A stretch of DNA of 64,000 nucleotides. Origin: Hyphomicrobiaceae bacterium (GTDB lineage: Bacteria > Pseudomonadota > Alphaproteobacteria > Rhizobiales > Hyphomicrobiaceae). This document shows, in pieces, positions 18,414 to 25,897 of the stretch. The notes beneath the pieces are model-generated. The model had not been told where the DNA came from, searched no databases, and was given only the letters and a program-made list of their open reading frames with translations. A program made the translations under genes and the position numbers. The stretch is from NCBI GenBank assembly GCA_030655135.1, contig JAURWC010000042.1, positions 316,553 through 380,552 of the forward strand, given 5' to 3'. How positions within the stretch are numbered: the first letter of the stretch is position 1; the number at the start of each line of letters is the position of its first letter.

Positions 18414-20210
18414 CTAGTAGACGTCGCGTTGGTAGCGGCCGGCCTTCGTCAGCTCCTTGAGCTTGGCGCGCCCGGCCTCCTCTTCACCCTTGGCGGCTTC
18501 GGCGAGGATCTTGACCAGCGTGGCGTCGACATCCTTGGCCATGCCCTTCTCGTCGCCGCAGACATAGATGTGTGCGCCGTCCTCGATCCACTTCTGCAAA
18601 TCGGCCCGCTGCTGCCACAGGCGATGCTGCACGTAGATCTTCTCCGGCTGGTCGCGCGAGAACGCGACGTCGATGCGCGAGAGCGTGTTGCTCGCGAGCG
18701 CATCCTGCCATTCCAGCTGGTAGAGGAAGTCGTTTGTAAAGTTGCGTTCGCCGAAGAACAACCAGCTCTCGCCTTTGGCGCCCGCCTCCGTCCGCTGCTC
18801 GATGAAGCCACGATAAGGAGCAATGCCGGTGCCGGCGCCGATCATGATGATCTTGCGGTTGCCGTCTTCCGGCAGACGGAAATGCCGGTTCGGCTTGACG
18901 TAGATGCGCGCGCTGTCGCCCACCTTGCGGCGGTCGGCGAAGTACGTCGAGGTAACGCCCTTGCGCTTGAGGTCGCCACGGTTCCAGCGCACGGCACCAA
19001 TGGTCAGGTGCGCCTCGCCGGGATGCGCAGCGGGACTGGATGCTACCGAATAGAGCCGGCCGGGCAGCGGACGCAGCAGCTTCAACAACTGGTCGCCCTG
19101 CAGCTTCTCGGGATGGTCGACGAACAGATCCACCAGTTGACGGTCGTCGGCGTATTGGGTGAAGGCTTCGCCCTGGGCGATCTTCTCGACGTCGGCACGG
19201 CCGGTAAGCTTTGCGTATGCCGCCACGGCAGGGCGGGTCAGCGCCGTGATATCGAATTCGTTTGTGAGCTTTTGCGCCAAGCCCGTATCGCCGCCCAAGC
19301 CAACGGCATCCAGCAACTCGTTGACGACCTGGGGATCGTTGTCGGGCAGCACGCCGATTGCATCGCCGGGATTGTAGACGAACGCCGGGTTATCGAATGC
19401 CAGCTCCACGTGCCATGTCTCGCGTGACGACCCCGTGCCGTTCAAGTTCACGAGCGCGGAGACCTCTGCGTGCAGCGGATTTTCGGCCGTGAATTCCGGC
19501 TCGCTCGGATCGGCATCCGCAGCCACCCCTTTGAAGTCCACATGTACAACGGTGTTCGTCGCCGGCCCGGCATCGGCCGGCGCCAGCTTGGCCAAGGACT
19601 TCTCGGTCCACTCGGCCGCCTGCTTGGCAAAGTCGAGGTCGAGGTCGAGGCGATCGAAGCCGCGCTTGCCACCCAGCGCTTCAAGCCGTTCGTCGATCAA
19701 CCGGCCCGTCTGGCAGAAGTTTACATAAGATGTATCACCCAGCGCCAGGACGGCGAAGGTCACGCCGTCGAGCTTGGGTGCGGCGTCGCTCATCAGGGCG
19801 TCATAAAAATCGAGCGCGCGCTGCGGCGGGTCGCCCTCGCCCCAGGTGGCCGCATAGATCAGGAGATGCTTCGCCTTCGTCAGGATCGACACATCAGCGT
19901 CGGCCATGTCGAAGACCTTGGCGTCGAAGTTATGCTTCTGCGCCACCTTCTTGGCCTTCAGGGCCAGGCTTTCGCAGTTTCCAGACTCGCTGGCATAGAG
20001 AATTGTCATCGGCACCCGGGCGCGTGGAGGTGCAGCCGGCTGCGCGCCGGCTTGTGCCTGCGCGGCATCGAGCCCGGCCAGGAAGCCGGACAGCCAGGAA
20101 CGTTGCAGCGGCGTAGATCGCGCCACGAGCTCGTTCAGAACGTTGATGTCATCCGCCGTGAACGGGGCGTTCTTCGGCAGGAAGGGGACCGCGGTCAAGC
20201 GCGCCTCCAT
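18414..20210 (-). CDS. cysJ: Sulfite reductase flavoprotein alpha subunit
   Basis: Carries electrons from NADPH through FAD and FMN to CysI. The 598 residues contain a flavodoxin domain at about 65-215 (MTILYASESGNCESLALKAK; LIYAATWGEGDPPQRALDF), an FAD-binding region with LPGRLYSVASSPAAHPGE and KRKGVTSTYFADR near residues 380-430, and an NADP-binding domain (IMIGAGTGIAPYRGFIEQR; WLFFGERN; IYVCGDEKGMAKDV). The family-typical end RYQRDVY is present. An extra N-terminal segment of about 60 residues precedes the flavodoxin domain. Upstream gene of the cysJ-cysI pair. Confidence 0.94.
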   Translation of the reverse strand: MEARLTAVPFLPKNAPFTADDINVLNELVARSTPLQRSWLSGFLAGLDAAQAQAGAQPAAPPRARVPMTILYASESGNCESLALKAKKVAQKHNFDAKVFDMADADVSILTKAKHLLIYAATWGEGDPPQRALDFYDALMSDAAPKLDGVTFAVLALGDTSYVNFCQTGRLIDERLEALGGKRGFDRLDLDLDFAKQAAEWTEKSLAKLAPADAGPATNTVVHVDFKGVAADADPSEPEFTAENPLHAEVSALVNLNGTGSSRETWHVELAFDNPAFVYNPGDAIGVLPDNDPQVVNELLDAVGLGGDTGLAQKLTNEFDITALTRPAVAAYAKLTGRADVEKIAQGEAFTQYADDRQLVDLFVDHPEKLQGDQLLKLLRPLPGRLYSVASSPAAHPGEAHLTIGAVRWNRGDLKRKGVTSTYFADRRKVGDSARIYVKPNRHFRLPEDGNRKIIMIGAGTGIAPYRGFIEQRTEAGAKGESWLFFGERNFTNDFLYQLEWQDALASNTLSRIDVAFSRDQPEKIYVQHRLWQQRADLQKWIEDGAHIYVCGDEKGMAKDVDATLVKILAEAAKGEEEAGRAKLKELTKAGRYQRDVY

Positions 20211-20794
20211 AGGGGCTTCAATAAGTTGTATGAGACGCTACCAGCCAAAGCTATCGCAGCTTGAGAGCCAGTATCCCAGGATCAGGATAACGTCCATCCT
20301 AACCTAAATTGGGAAACGAGTTCCTTCCGCAGGACAGATGCCCGGCGCAGCATCCGCGTCAGCAGCATATATAGGATGTTGGAACAGTTTTCTATCGTCC
20401 AGCCGGTCGCAGTCCAATAAAGCAATGTCATTCCGGTAGGCGCCCAATCGACCGTACGGGCTTGCGCCAACGGCCCTTCCCGCAAAATCAATCGTCCGCT
20501 CAAAGCCAAGTTCTGCAGGCAGCCGTCCGGAGCTTCCCGCCGGCGATTTTGTCTACCGCCGCGACGACCCTGGCCAACGCGCGCGGGACGCTGACGTTTT
20601 CGTGAGGACCAATTGATTTGCCGCTGAAGGGGTGTCGTGGTTCATATGGTGCCAACGCGGCGCAGGGCTTGACAAGCGATCCCTGATCCGCAGAACTGCG
20701 GTGGTCAAGAAGAACTGGCTACTTCAGTTTGGGGGACCCTCGGCGGGGTCTTCTGATTTGGAAGGCAGCTTGCCGAAAACTCTAGGAGGAAATT
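20211..20794. other. 584-base gene-poor region between cysJ and pqqA
   Basis: No convincing gene. A 75-codon minus-strand frame (20282-20509) has no recognisable motif. The last part must hold the pqqA promoter and leader. A TTGACA occurs at about 20668 without a good -10 partner, and a small GACCC/GGGTC hairpin sits near 20738-20753. pqqA has a strong AGGAGGA ribosome site at about 20784-20790. Confidence 0.6.
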
Positions 20795-20884
20795 ATGAAA
20801 GTTTGGATGAAGCCCCAGGTTCGCGAGCAGGAAGTTGGCCTCGAGGTCACGAGCTACCTGCCGGCCGAGATCGACGTCATCTAA
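20795..20884 (+). CDS. pqqA: PQQ precursor peptide PqqA
   Basis: Ribosomally made precursor of pyrroloquinoline quinone, 29 residues: MKVWMKPQVREQEVG followed by LEVTSYLPAEIDVI. The crosslinked Glu and Tyr are in the conserved E-V-T-S-Y motif (Glu17 and Tyr21). A strong AGGAGGA lies 4 bases before the ATG. It is followed by pqqB, pqqC, pqqD and pqqE in that order. The peptide is bound by PqqD and crosslinked by PqqE. A hairpin with a T-rich tail between pqqA and pqqB may make the pqqA transcript more abundant, as is known in other methylotrophs. Confidence 0.96.
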   Translation: MKVWMKPQVREQEVGLEVTSYLPAEIDVI

Positions 20885-20960
20885 GACGTCTGTATCTCAC
20901 TCACACTTGTGAGCTGGATTGGCGCGGCGGTCGATAACTCGGCCGCCGTCGTCGTTTGCG

Positions 20961-20984
20961 GCGGCGGTTGCCGCTCCTTTTTCT
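20961..20984 (+). terminator. Possible attenuator between pqqA and pqqB
   Basis: GCGGC (20961-20965) and GCCGC (20970-20974) form a short GC-rich stem with loop GGTT, followed by TCCTTTTTC. A second hairpin (GGCGGTCG, loop ATAACT, CGGCCGCC) lies just upstream at about 20925-20948. Together they could terminate part of the transcription after pqqA. The stem is short, so this is tentative. Confidence 0.5.
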
Positions 20985-21021
20985 GCGGCGTCGGCGGCCG
21001 CCCTGCAGAGCAGTTTCTCCT

Positions 21022-21954
21022 ATGATGATACGGGTTTTGGGGTCCGCCGCGGGAGGCGGGTTTCCCCAATGGAATTGCAACTGCCGTAATTGTGCTGATG
21101 TGCGCGCCGGAAAGCCGGGCTTTAGGGCACGGACGCAATCCTCGTTGGCCGTCAGTGCCGACGGCGTGGCGTGGGTCTTACTGAACACCTCTCCAGACTT
21201 GCGCCAGCAGATTAACGAGACCCCCCATTTGGGCTCGGTTGCCGGCGGCAAACTCCGCAACAGTCCGATCAAGGCCGCCGTCGTCACCAACGGCGACGTG
21301 GACCACGTGACGGGCTTGATCAACCTGCGCGAGGCGCAGCCCTTCTCTGTCTACGGCTCTAAGAGGGTCATGGATACGCTGGCGGCCAATTCGATCTTCA
21401 ACGTGCTGGCCCCCGGCGTCGTGGCTCGCAACGACCTGCCCATGGACCGCGCGATCGCCATCGAAGGCCCGGACGGGCCAACCGGAATCACGGTGGAAGC
21501 TTTCGACGTGCCCGGCAAGGTGGCGCTGTACCTGGAAGACGCGTCCGCCGGTGGAAACTTCGGCAGCAAATCCGGCGATACCATCGGCCTCAAGGTGTCC
21601 GCGCCGGCGTCCGGCAAGCACTTCTTCTATGTCCCCGGCTGCGCCGAACTGGACGCGGCCCTCCGCCAGAGATTGCTGGGCGCAACGCTCGTTTTATTCG
21701 ACGGAACCCTATACACTGACGACGAAATGCTACAGCAGGGCCTAATGCCGAAAACGGGCGCCCGCATGGGGCATATCAGTATTTCGGGCCCACAGGGATC
21801 AATCGAGGCCTTCAAGGACTTGAATATCCGCAAGAGGATCTACGTACATATCAACAATTCGAACCCAGTCCTCAACGAGAACTCGCCGGAGCGCAAGGCG
21901 ACCGAGCAGGCAGGCTGGGACGTCGGATACGATGGGATGGAGATAAGCCTATGA
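21022..21954 (+). CDS. pqqB: PQQ biosynthesis protein PqqB
   Basis: Metallo-beta-lactamase-fold protein of PQQ synthesis, 310 residues from the ATG at 21022 (MMIRVLGSAAGGGFPQWNCN); 21025 is equally possible. The zinc-binding cysteine cluster WNCNCRNCADVRAG near the N-terminus is typical, as are LLNTSPDLRQQI, TNGDVDHVTGLINLREAQPF and YVHINNSNPVLNENSPERK near the C-terminus. PqqB is thought to hydroxylate the tyrosine of the crosslinked precursor. A longer frame from 20956 is Arg-rich and was rejected. Its stop overlaps pqqC by 4 bases. Confidence 0.96.
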   Translation: MMIRVLGSAAGGGFPQWNCNCRNCADVRAGKPGFRARTQSSLAVSADGVAWVLLNTSPDLRQQINETPHLGSVAGGKLRNSPIKAAVVTNGDVDHVTGLINLREAQPFSVYGSKRVMDTLAANSIFNVLAPGVVARNDLPMDRAIAIEGPDGPTGITVEAFDVPGKVALYLEDASAGGNFGSKSGDTIGLKVSAPASGKHFFYVPGCAELDAALRQRLLGATLVLFDGTLYTDDEMLQQGLMPKTGARMGHISISGPQGSIEAFKDLNIRKRIYVHINNSNPVLNENSPERKATEQAGWDVGYDGMEISL

Positions 21955-22730
21955 GTTCAGTCGCCGCAAAGAAGCGTGAGGCGGCCCCGGCCGCCAACGC
22001 GCCGATGCTGACCACGGCGGAATTTGAGGCAGCGATCCGCGCCGTCGGCGCCGAACGGTATCACGACAAACATCCGTTCCATCACCTGCTGCACGGCGGC
22101 AAGCTGAACAAGGGCCAGGTTCAGGCTTGGGCATTGAACCGCTACTGTTATCAGTCGGCCGTACCCCGCAAGGATGGCGCCTTGATCAGCCGCGTACTCG
22201 ATCGCGAACTGCGCCGCGAATGGGTTCATCGCATCCTCGACCACGACGGCTTTGGCGACGAAGAAGGCGGCATCGAACGCTGGCTGGTATTGACCGACGG
22301 TTTGGGACTCGATCGTGAGTACGTGCAGTCGATGCGTGGCGCGTTGCCGGCGACCAAGTTCGCCGTCGAAGCTTACGTGACCTTCGTGCGCGAACAACCG
22401 CTGACGGTTGCGGTCGCCTCCTCGCTGACAGAGCTGTTCGCGCCCAAGATCCACAAAGAGCGCATCTCGGGCATGCTGGAGAATTACGACTTCATAAACG
22501 AGACGGTCATGGCCTATTTCAAGCGCCGTCTGGTCCAGGCACCGCGCGACAGCGAGTTCGCGCTGCAGTACGTGCTGGCCAACGCCAAAAACCGCGATGA
22601 GCAGAACGCCTGCGTCGAAGCCGTCCGGTTCAAATGCAACGTGCTCTGGGTGCAACTGGACGCTCTGCACCATGCTTATTTCGAGCCTGGCAACATTCCG
22701 CCTGGCGCCTTCCGTCCGGGGAAAGCGTGA
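21951..22730 (+). CDS. pqqC: Pyrroloquinoline-quinone synthase PqqC
   Basis: Cofactor-less oxidase that closes the ring and performs the final eight-electron oxidation to PQQ. In 259 residues, the active-site stretches YHDKHPFHHLLHGGKLNKGQ (near residue 38), WALNRYCYQSAVPRKDGALI (near residue 61) and HRILDHDGFGDEEGGIERWL (near residue 94) are intact. The first 17 residues form an Ala/Lys-rich extension before the conserved start at LTTAEFEAAIRAVG. It overlaps pqqB by 4 bases and pqqD by 1 base. Confidence 0.97.
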   Translation: MSSVAAKKREAAPAANAPMLTTAEFEAAIRAVGAERYHDKHPFHHLLHGGKLNKGQVQAWALNRYCYQSAVPRKDGALISRVLDRELRREWVHRILDHDGFGDEEGGIERWLVLTDGLGLDREYVQSMRGALPATKFAVEAYVTFVREQPLTVAVASSLTELFAPKIHKERISGMLENYDFINETVMAYFKRRLVQAPRDSEFALQYVLANAKNRDEQNACVEAVRFKCNVLWVQLDALHHAYFEPGNIPPGAFRPGKA

Positions 22731-23038
22731 TGTCAGACGTCAAGCAACCGCGCTCCCGCACGATTGTCAGCGCCGCTTCCGTGTTGCGCATGCCTCCCCA
22801 TATTAAGTTGCGGCATGAGGCTGGCCGCGGCCGCTGGATCATTCTGGGACCGGAACGCGTCTTCGAGCCGGACGAGCCTGCTGTCGCAGTGTTGAAGCGA
22901 TGTGATGGCGTCCGCAGTGTTACTCAGATCGTGCAAGAACTATCTAAAGAGTACGATGCACCTGCAGCAGAGATCGAAACAGACGTTATCGGAATGTTTC
23001 AAGAGCTGGCGGATAAAGGTGTGGTGGTCGCGGCCTGA
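22730..23038 (+). CDS. pqqD: PQQ biosynthesis peptide chaperone PqqD
   Basis: Small peptide-binding chaperone (RRE fold), 102 residues, that presents PqqA to PqqE. Conserved parts are LRMPPHIKLRHEAGRGRWII, LGPERVFEPDEPAVAVLKRC and DGVRSVTQIVQELSKEYDAP. The ATG at 22730 shares its A with the pqqC TGA, so translation is coupled. The gap to pqqE is 62 bases. Many organisms fuse PqqD to PqqC or PqqE; here it stands alone. Confidence 0.96.
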   Translation: MSDVKQPRSRTIVSAASVLRMPPHIKLRHEAGRGRWIILGPERVFEPDEPAVAVLKRCDGVRSVTQIVQELSKEYDAPAAEIETDVIGMFQELADKGVVVAA

Positions 23039-23100
23039 CGCGATGGGAGACTAAAGAGCCGTCGGCGCGGCCCTGAAACGGATACCGGAGCGGTGACGAC

Positions 23101-24264
23101 ATGAATGATCTAACCCCCGTCCAGACCCAGGATGCCGATGAGGTCCTGCAGTCATGCGGCCGTGCGCCCGTCGGCCTGCTGGCCGAGCTGACGCACAAGT
23201 GCCCGCTGCAGTGCCCATACTGCTCAAACCCTGTTGAGCTGGAGCGCGCCAACACGGAGCTGACGACGGCCGAGTGGCAGAGCGTCATGCGCCAAGCCGC
23301 CGATCTCGGCGTGCTGCAGATCCATCTGTCCGGCGGCGAGCCGACCGCGCGCCGCGACCTGGAAGACATCGTCAAGGTCGCCGCCGAAGTCGGCCTTTAC
23401 ACCAACCTCATTACCGCCGGCGTGCTGCTGACGAAAGAGCGCCTGGCCAAACTGAAAGACCTTGGCCTCGACCACGTCCAGCTGTCGATCCAGGACGTGG
23501 ACGATGCGAATGCGGAACGCATCTCTGCCTACAAGGGTGGGTTGCAGAAGAAGCGCGATGTTGGCCGCTGGGTCAAAGAACTCGACATGCCGCTGACGGT
23601 GAATGCGCCGCTGCATCGCGCCAACATCGAGAACCTGCCAAACATCATCGACTTTGCCGTCGAGCTCGGCGCAGGCCGTATCGAGGTCGCGCACGTCCAA
23701 TACTACGCCTGGGCGCTGAAGAACCGCGCCGCGCTGATGCCGTCGCGCGCGCAGGTGATCAAGACTGCGCATATCGTCGAAGAGGCCAAGGAACGCCTTA
23801 AGGGCATCATGACCTTCGACTTCGTCGTGCCGGACTATTACGCGAAGACGCCGAAGCCCTGCATGGGCGGCTGGGGCCGCGGTATCATGAACGTGACGCC
23901 GTCGGGCCGCGTGCTGCCTTGCCATGCCGCCGAAAGCCTGCCAGGCCTCGAGTTCGACAACGTGCGCGAGAAGACGTTGCGCGACATCTGGATCAATGGC
24001 CAATCGTTCCAGAAGTATCGCGGTTTCGAATGGATGAAGGAACCGTGCCAGACGTGTCCGAAGCGCGAATTCGATTATGGTGGCTGCCGCTGCCAAGCGT
24101 TCGCGATGACGGGTGATGCGACCAACACCGATCCGGCCTGCTCGCTGTCGCCCGTCCATTCGGATTTCGTCAAGATCGCCGAGGAGGCGTCGAAGCAAGA
24201 AGCGCCAGCGTTCGTCTACCGCCGCATGGCGCCGGTGAAGGCGAAGGCTCCCGCGGAAGCCTAA
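23101..24264 (+). CDS. pqqE: Radical SAM protein PqqE
   Basis: Forms the carbon-carbon bond between Glu and Tyr of PqqA. The 387 residues carry the radical SAM cluster motif CPLQCPYC (near residue 40) and a SPASM C-terminal domain with auxiliary cluster cysteines (PCMGGWGRG, LPCHAAES, EPCQTCPKREFDYGGCRCQA). HLSGGEPTARRDL is the usual GGE motif. The extended N- and C-termini (about 20 residues each) are not distinctive. Last of the five pqq genes; a hairpin follows. Confidence 0.97.
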   Translation: MNDLTPVQTQDADEVLQSCGRAPVGLLAELTHKCPLQCPYCSNPVELERANTELTTAEWQSVMRQAADLGVLQIHLSGGEPTARRDLEDIVKVAAEVGLYTNLITAGVLLTKERLAKLKDLGLDHVQLSIQDVDDANAERISAYKGGLQKKRDVGRWVKELDMPLTVNAPLHRANIENLPNIIDFAVELGAGRIEVAHVQYYAWALKNRAALMPSRAQVIKTAHIVEEAKERLKGIMTFDFVVPDYYAKTPKPCMGGWGRGIMNVTPSGRVLPCHAAESLPGLEFDNVREKTLRDIWINGQSFQKYRGFEWMKEPCQTCPKREFDYGGCRCQAFAMTGDATNTDPACSLSPVHSDFVKIAEEASKQEAPAFVYRRMAPVKAKAPAEA

Positions 24265-24301
24265 AAGCAAACCGTCCCGATAAGATTTTTGCTGTCGTTG
24301 C

Positions 24302-24323
24302 GACGCACCATCGACGGTGCGTC
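24302..24323 (+). terminator. Hairpin after pqqE
   Basis: Perfect stem GACGCACC (24302-24309) and GGTGCGTC (24316-24323) around ATCGAC, 38 bases after the pqqE stop. Only AATTC follows, so it may be a weak terminator or a message-stabilising 3' hairpin. Confidence 0.5.
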
Positions 24324-24427
24324 AATTCACGCCACGTTCAGATCGAAAAAGCGAAGATGCGGACGCATAATTGTACTGTTATGCTGACGTCGTCGTTCGA
24401 CGGAAAAGTCTCTCGGGAGGTAACACC

Positions 24428-24802
24428 ATGTTGAAGTGGGCTTTGGCAGTTGGCGCTGTGCTGGTTCTTCCAGCCGTCGCATCTGCGCAGGATGCAGCGA
24501 AGGGCAAGGCGGTGTTCAACACCTCCTGCAAGGCTTGCCATGATGCCGGCGAAGGTGGCGGCAAAGTCGGTCCGGGCCTGAAAGGCATCGTCGGCGTAAA
24601 GGCCGGCACGCATCATCCGGAATACGCATACTCGGCCGCCATGAAGGGCGCCGGCTTGACGTGGGACGAAGCCACCCTGGACAAGTATCTGGCTGACTGG
24701 GCCAAGAAACTGGTTCCGGGCACGCTGATGAACTTCCCGGGCGTCAAGGATGAAGCCAAGCGTAAGGATCTCATCGCGTATCTGAAGTCGACGGGCGGCT
24801 AA
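24428..24802 (+). CDS. Small periplasmic cytochrome c, class I
   Basis: A 124-residue c-type cytochrome. The first 20 residues (LKWALAVGAVLVLPAVASA then Q) are a signal peptide. One haem site, CKACH, lies near residue 36. A distal methionine candidate is in GTLMNFPGV near residue 99, and the LIAYLKS C-terminal helix is typical. Start at 24428 because the frame upstream is not signal-like; GGGAGG lies about 9 bases ahead. It follows the pqq cluster in the same direction, so it could accept electrons from a PQQ dehydrogenase. That link is inferred from position; it could equally be a general c2-like carrier. Confidence 0.9.
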   Translation: MLKWALAVGAVLVLPAVASAQDAAKGKAVFNTSCKACHDAGEGGGKVGPGLKGIVGVKAGTHHPEYAYSAAMKGAGLTWDEATLDKYLADWAKKLVPGTLMNFPGVKDEAKRKDLIAYLKSTGG

Positions 24803-24843
24803 TAGCTGCTGCTGTTGTTCCAAGCTGCTAGCCGAGATTAAGC

Positions 24844-24879
24844 GGGTCAGGTGCGTCGGGCACCTGACCCTTTTCTTTT
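24844..24879 (+). terminator. Rho-independent terminator of the cytochrome gene
   Basis: Perfect 11-base stem GGGTCAGGTGC (24844-24854) and GCACCTGACCC (24860-24870), loop GTCGG, then TTTTCTTTT. It lies between the convergent cytochrome and folK genes and reads on the plus strand. Confidence 0.92.
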
Positions 24880-24896
24880 GGCGACACCGCGAACCG

Positions 24897-25397
24897 TTAT
24901 TCGCCGTACGGCTCGACGCCCGTTCGTTCGATGCGAGACAGGTGCGCCGACACCGTGCGGCCCGCTATCACAAGATCCGGTGCGATCTCCGCCAACGGCA
25001 CCAGCACGAACGCGCGCTCCAATGTCCGTGGATGCGGCACGATCAAATCGGGCTCGTCGATAGATTCGCCGCGGAACCAGATCACATCGAGATCGATGAC
25101 GCGCGGCCCCCAGTGCACCTCGCGCACGCGCTTCAATTCGGATTCGACGGCTTGGCAGCGCGCCAGCACGTCGTGCGCCGACAGCGTGGTGCGAACGGTG
25201 ATGCAGGCGTTGACGAACCAGTCCTGCTCGGTGTTGCCCCACGGCGGCGTGCGATAGTCGCTGGATCGCGCAGCGAGCTGGATGGAGCCGCCGGCCGTCA
25301 GCAGAGAAATTGCGCGCGCGATGTTGCCCGCCTTGTCTCCAATATTGGAGCCAATTGAGATGACAGCATCGAAGTTTGCGCGCGCGTCCGTTTCCAT
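24897..25397 (-). CDS. folK: 2-amino-4-hydroxy-6-hydroxymethyldihydropteridine pyrophosphokinase
   Basis: Activates hydroxymethyl-dihydropterin with ATP, a step for folate and possibly for the pterin part of H4MPT. The 166 residues include ISIGSNIGDKAGNIARAI at the N-terminus, QDWFVNACITVRTTLSAHDV, and the signature HWGPRVIDLDVIWF followed by DLIVPHPRTLERAFVLVPL. The ATG at 25397 was used; the frame extends upstream with no homology. It is downstream of the pterin dehydratase gene (14 bases apart) and convergent to the cytochrome gene. Its location beside the H4MPT genes suggests service to both pterin cofactors, by inference. Confidence 0.95.
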   Translation of the reverse strand: METDARANFDAVISIGSNIGDKAGNIARAISLLTAGGSIQLAARSSDYRTPPWGNTEQDWFVNACITVRTTLSAHDVLARCQAVESELKRVREVHWGPRVIDLDVIWFRGESIDEPDLIVPHPRTLERAFVLVPLAEIAPDLVIAGRTVSAHLSRIERTGVEPYGE

Positions 25398-25411
25398 GAC
25401 ACCAACCGCGA

Positions 25412-25786
25412 TCAGTCGTATTTGACGTAGGCAAAGCGCATGTCGGACCCTGGGGTGCCTTCGAGCTCGTTCTCTTCCTTGCCGGGCTGCCAGTGCACGA
25501 CGTCCTCGATCTTCTTTGCCAGCGCCAGATCCTTGCCGGTAATGCCCTTCGCGGAATGCGTCATCAGGCGCACCTCGACCCAAGCGTACGACAGGGTCAT
25601 ATCCGGATGATGCCAGGCTGCCTCGGCCAGATGCCCGACCGTGTTGACCACCATCAGCGTACCCTTCCAACTTGCCGTCTTGTAGGTGCGGCGGATCCAG
25701 CCGTCCTCCAGCTTCCAATGCGGCAGGTTGGCCTTGAGCCAGCTCTCGACCTCTGCAGGCTCCATTGCCTTCTCGCGCGTGGTCAT
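25412..25786 (-). CDS. Pterin-4a-carbinolamine dehydratase-like protein
   Basis: A 124-residue PCD/DCoH-fold protein. The family core AEAAWHHPDMTLSYAWVEVR with LMTHSAKGIT lies at about residues 54-83, including the His-His-Pro-Asp motif. About 20 C-terminal residues extend beyond the family core. Alphaproteobacteria such as this have no obvious use for phenylalanine hydroxylase recycling here. Homologues occur in H4MPT clusters of methylotrophs, where a role in methanopterin synthesis has been proposed. Start at 25786, though the ATG at 25768 (EPAEVESWLKANLP) is also reasonable. Divergent from mptG. Confidence 0.88.
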   Translation of the reverse strand: MTTREKAMEPAEVESWLKANLPHWKLEDGWIRRTYKTASWKGTLMVVNTVGHLAEAAWHHPDMTLSYAWVEVRLMTHSAKGITGKDLALAKKIEDVVHWQPGKEENELEGTPGSDMRFAYVKYD

Positions 25787-25897
25787 ATTGCTCTCTCCTG
25801 AACTTTAATGGACACTATGGGCCTTGCCCGGGCGCAGCTATACGGCGCATGTGAACACATATGCCGGACCCGCCGGACGAAGGAAAGCCTGAGACTG

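Noticed and set aside
20282..20509. 75-codon minus-strand frame between cysJ and pqqA
   Set aside because: No motif, no clear ribosome site and no conserved neighbour; could be a gene remnant but not supportable.
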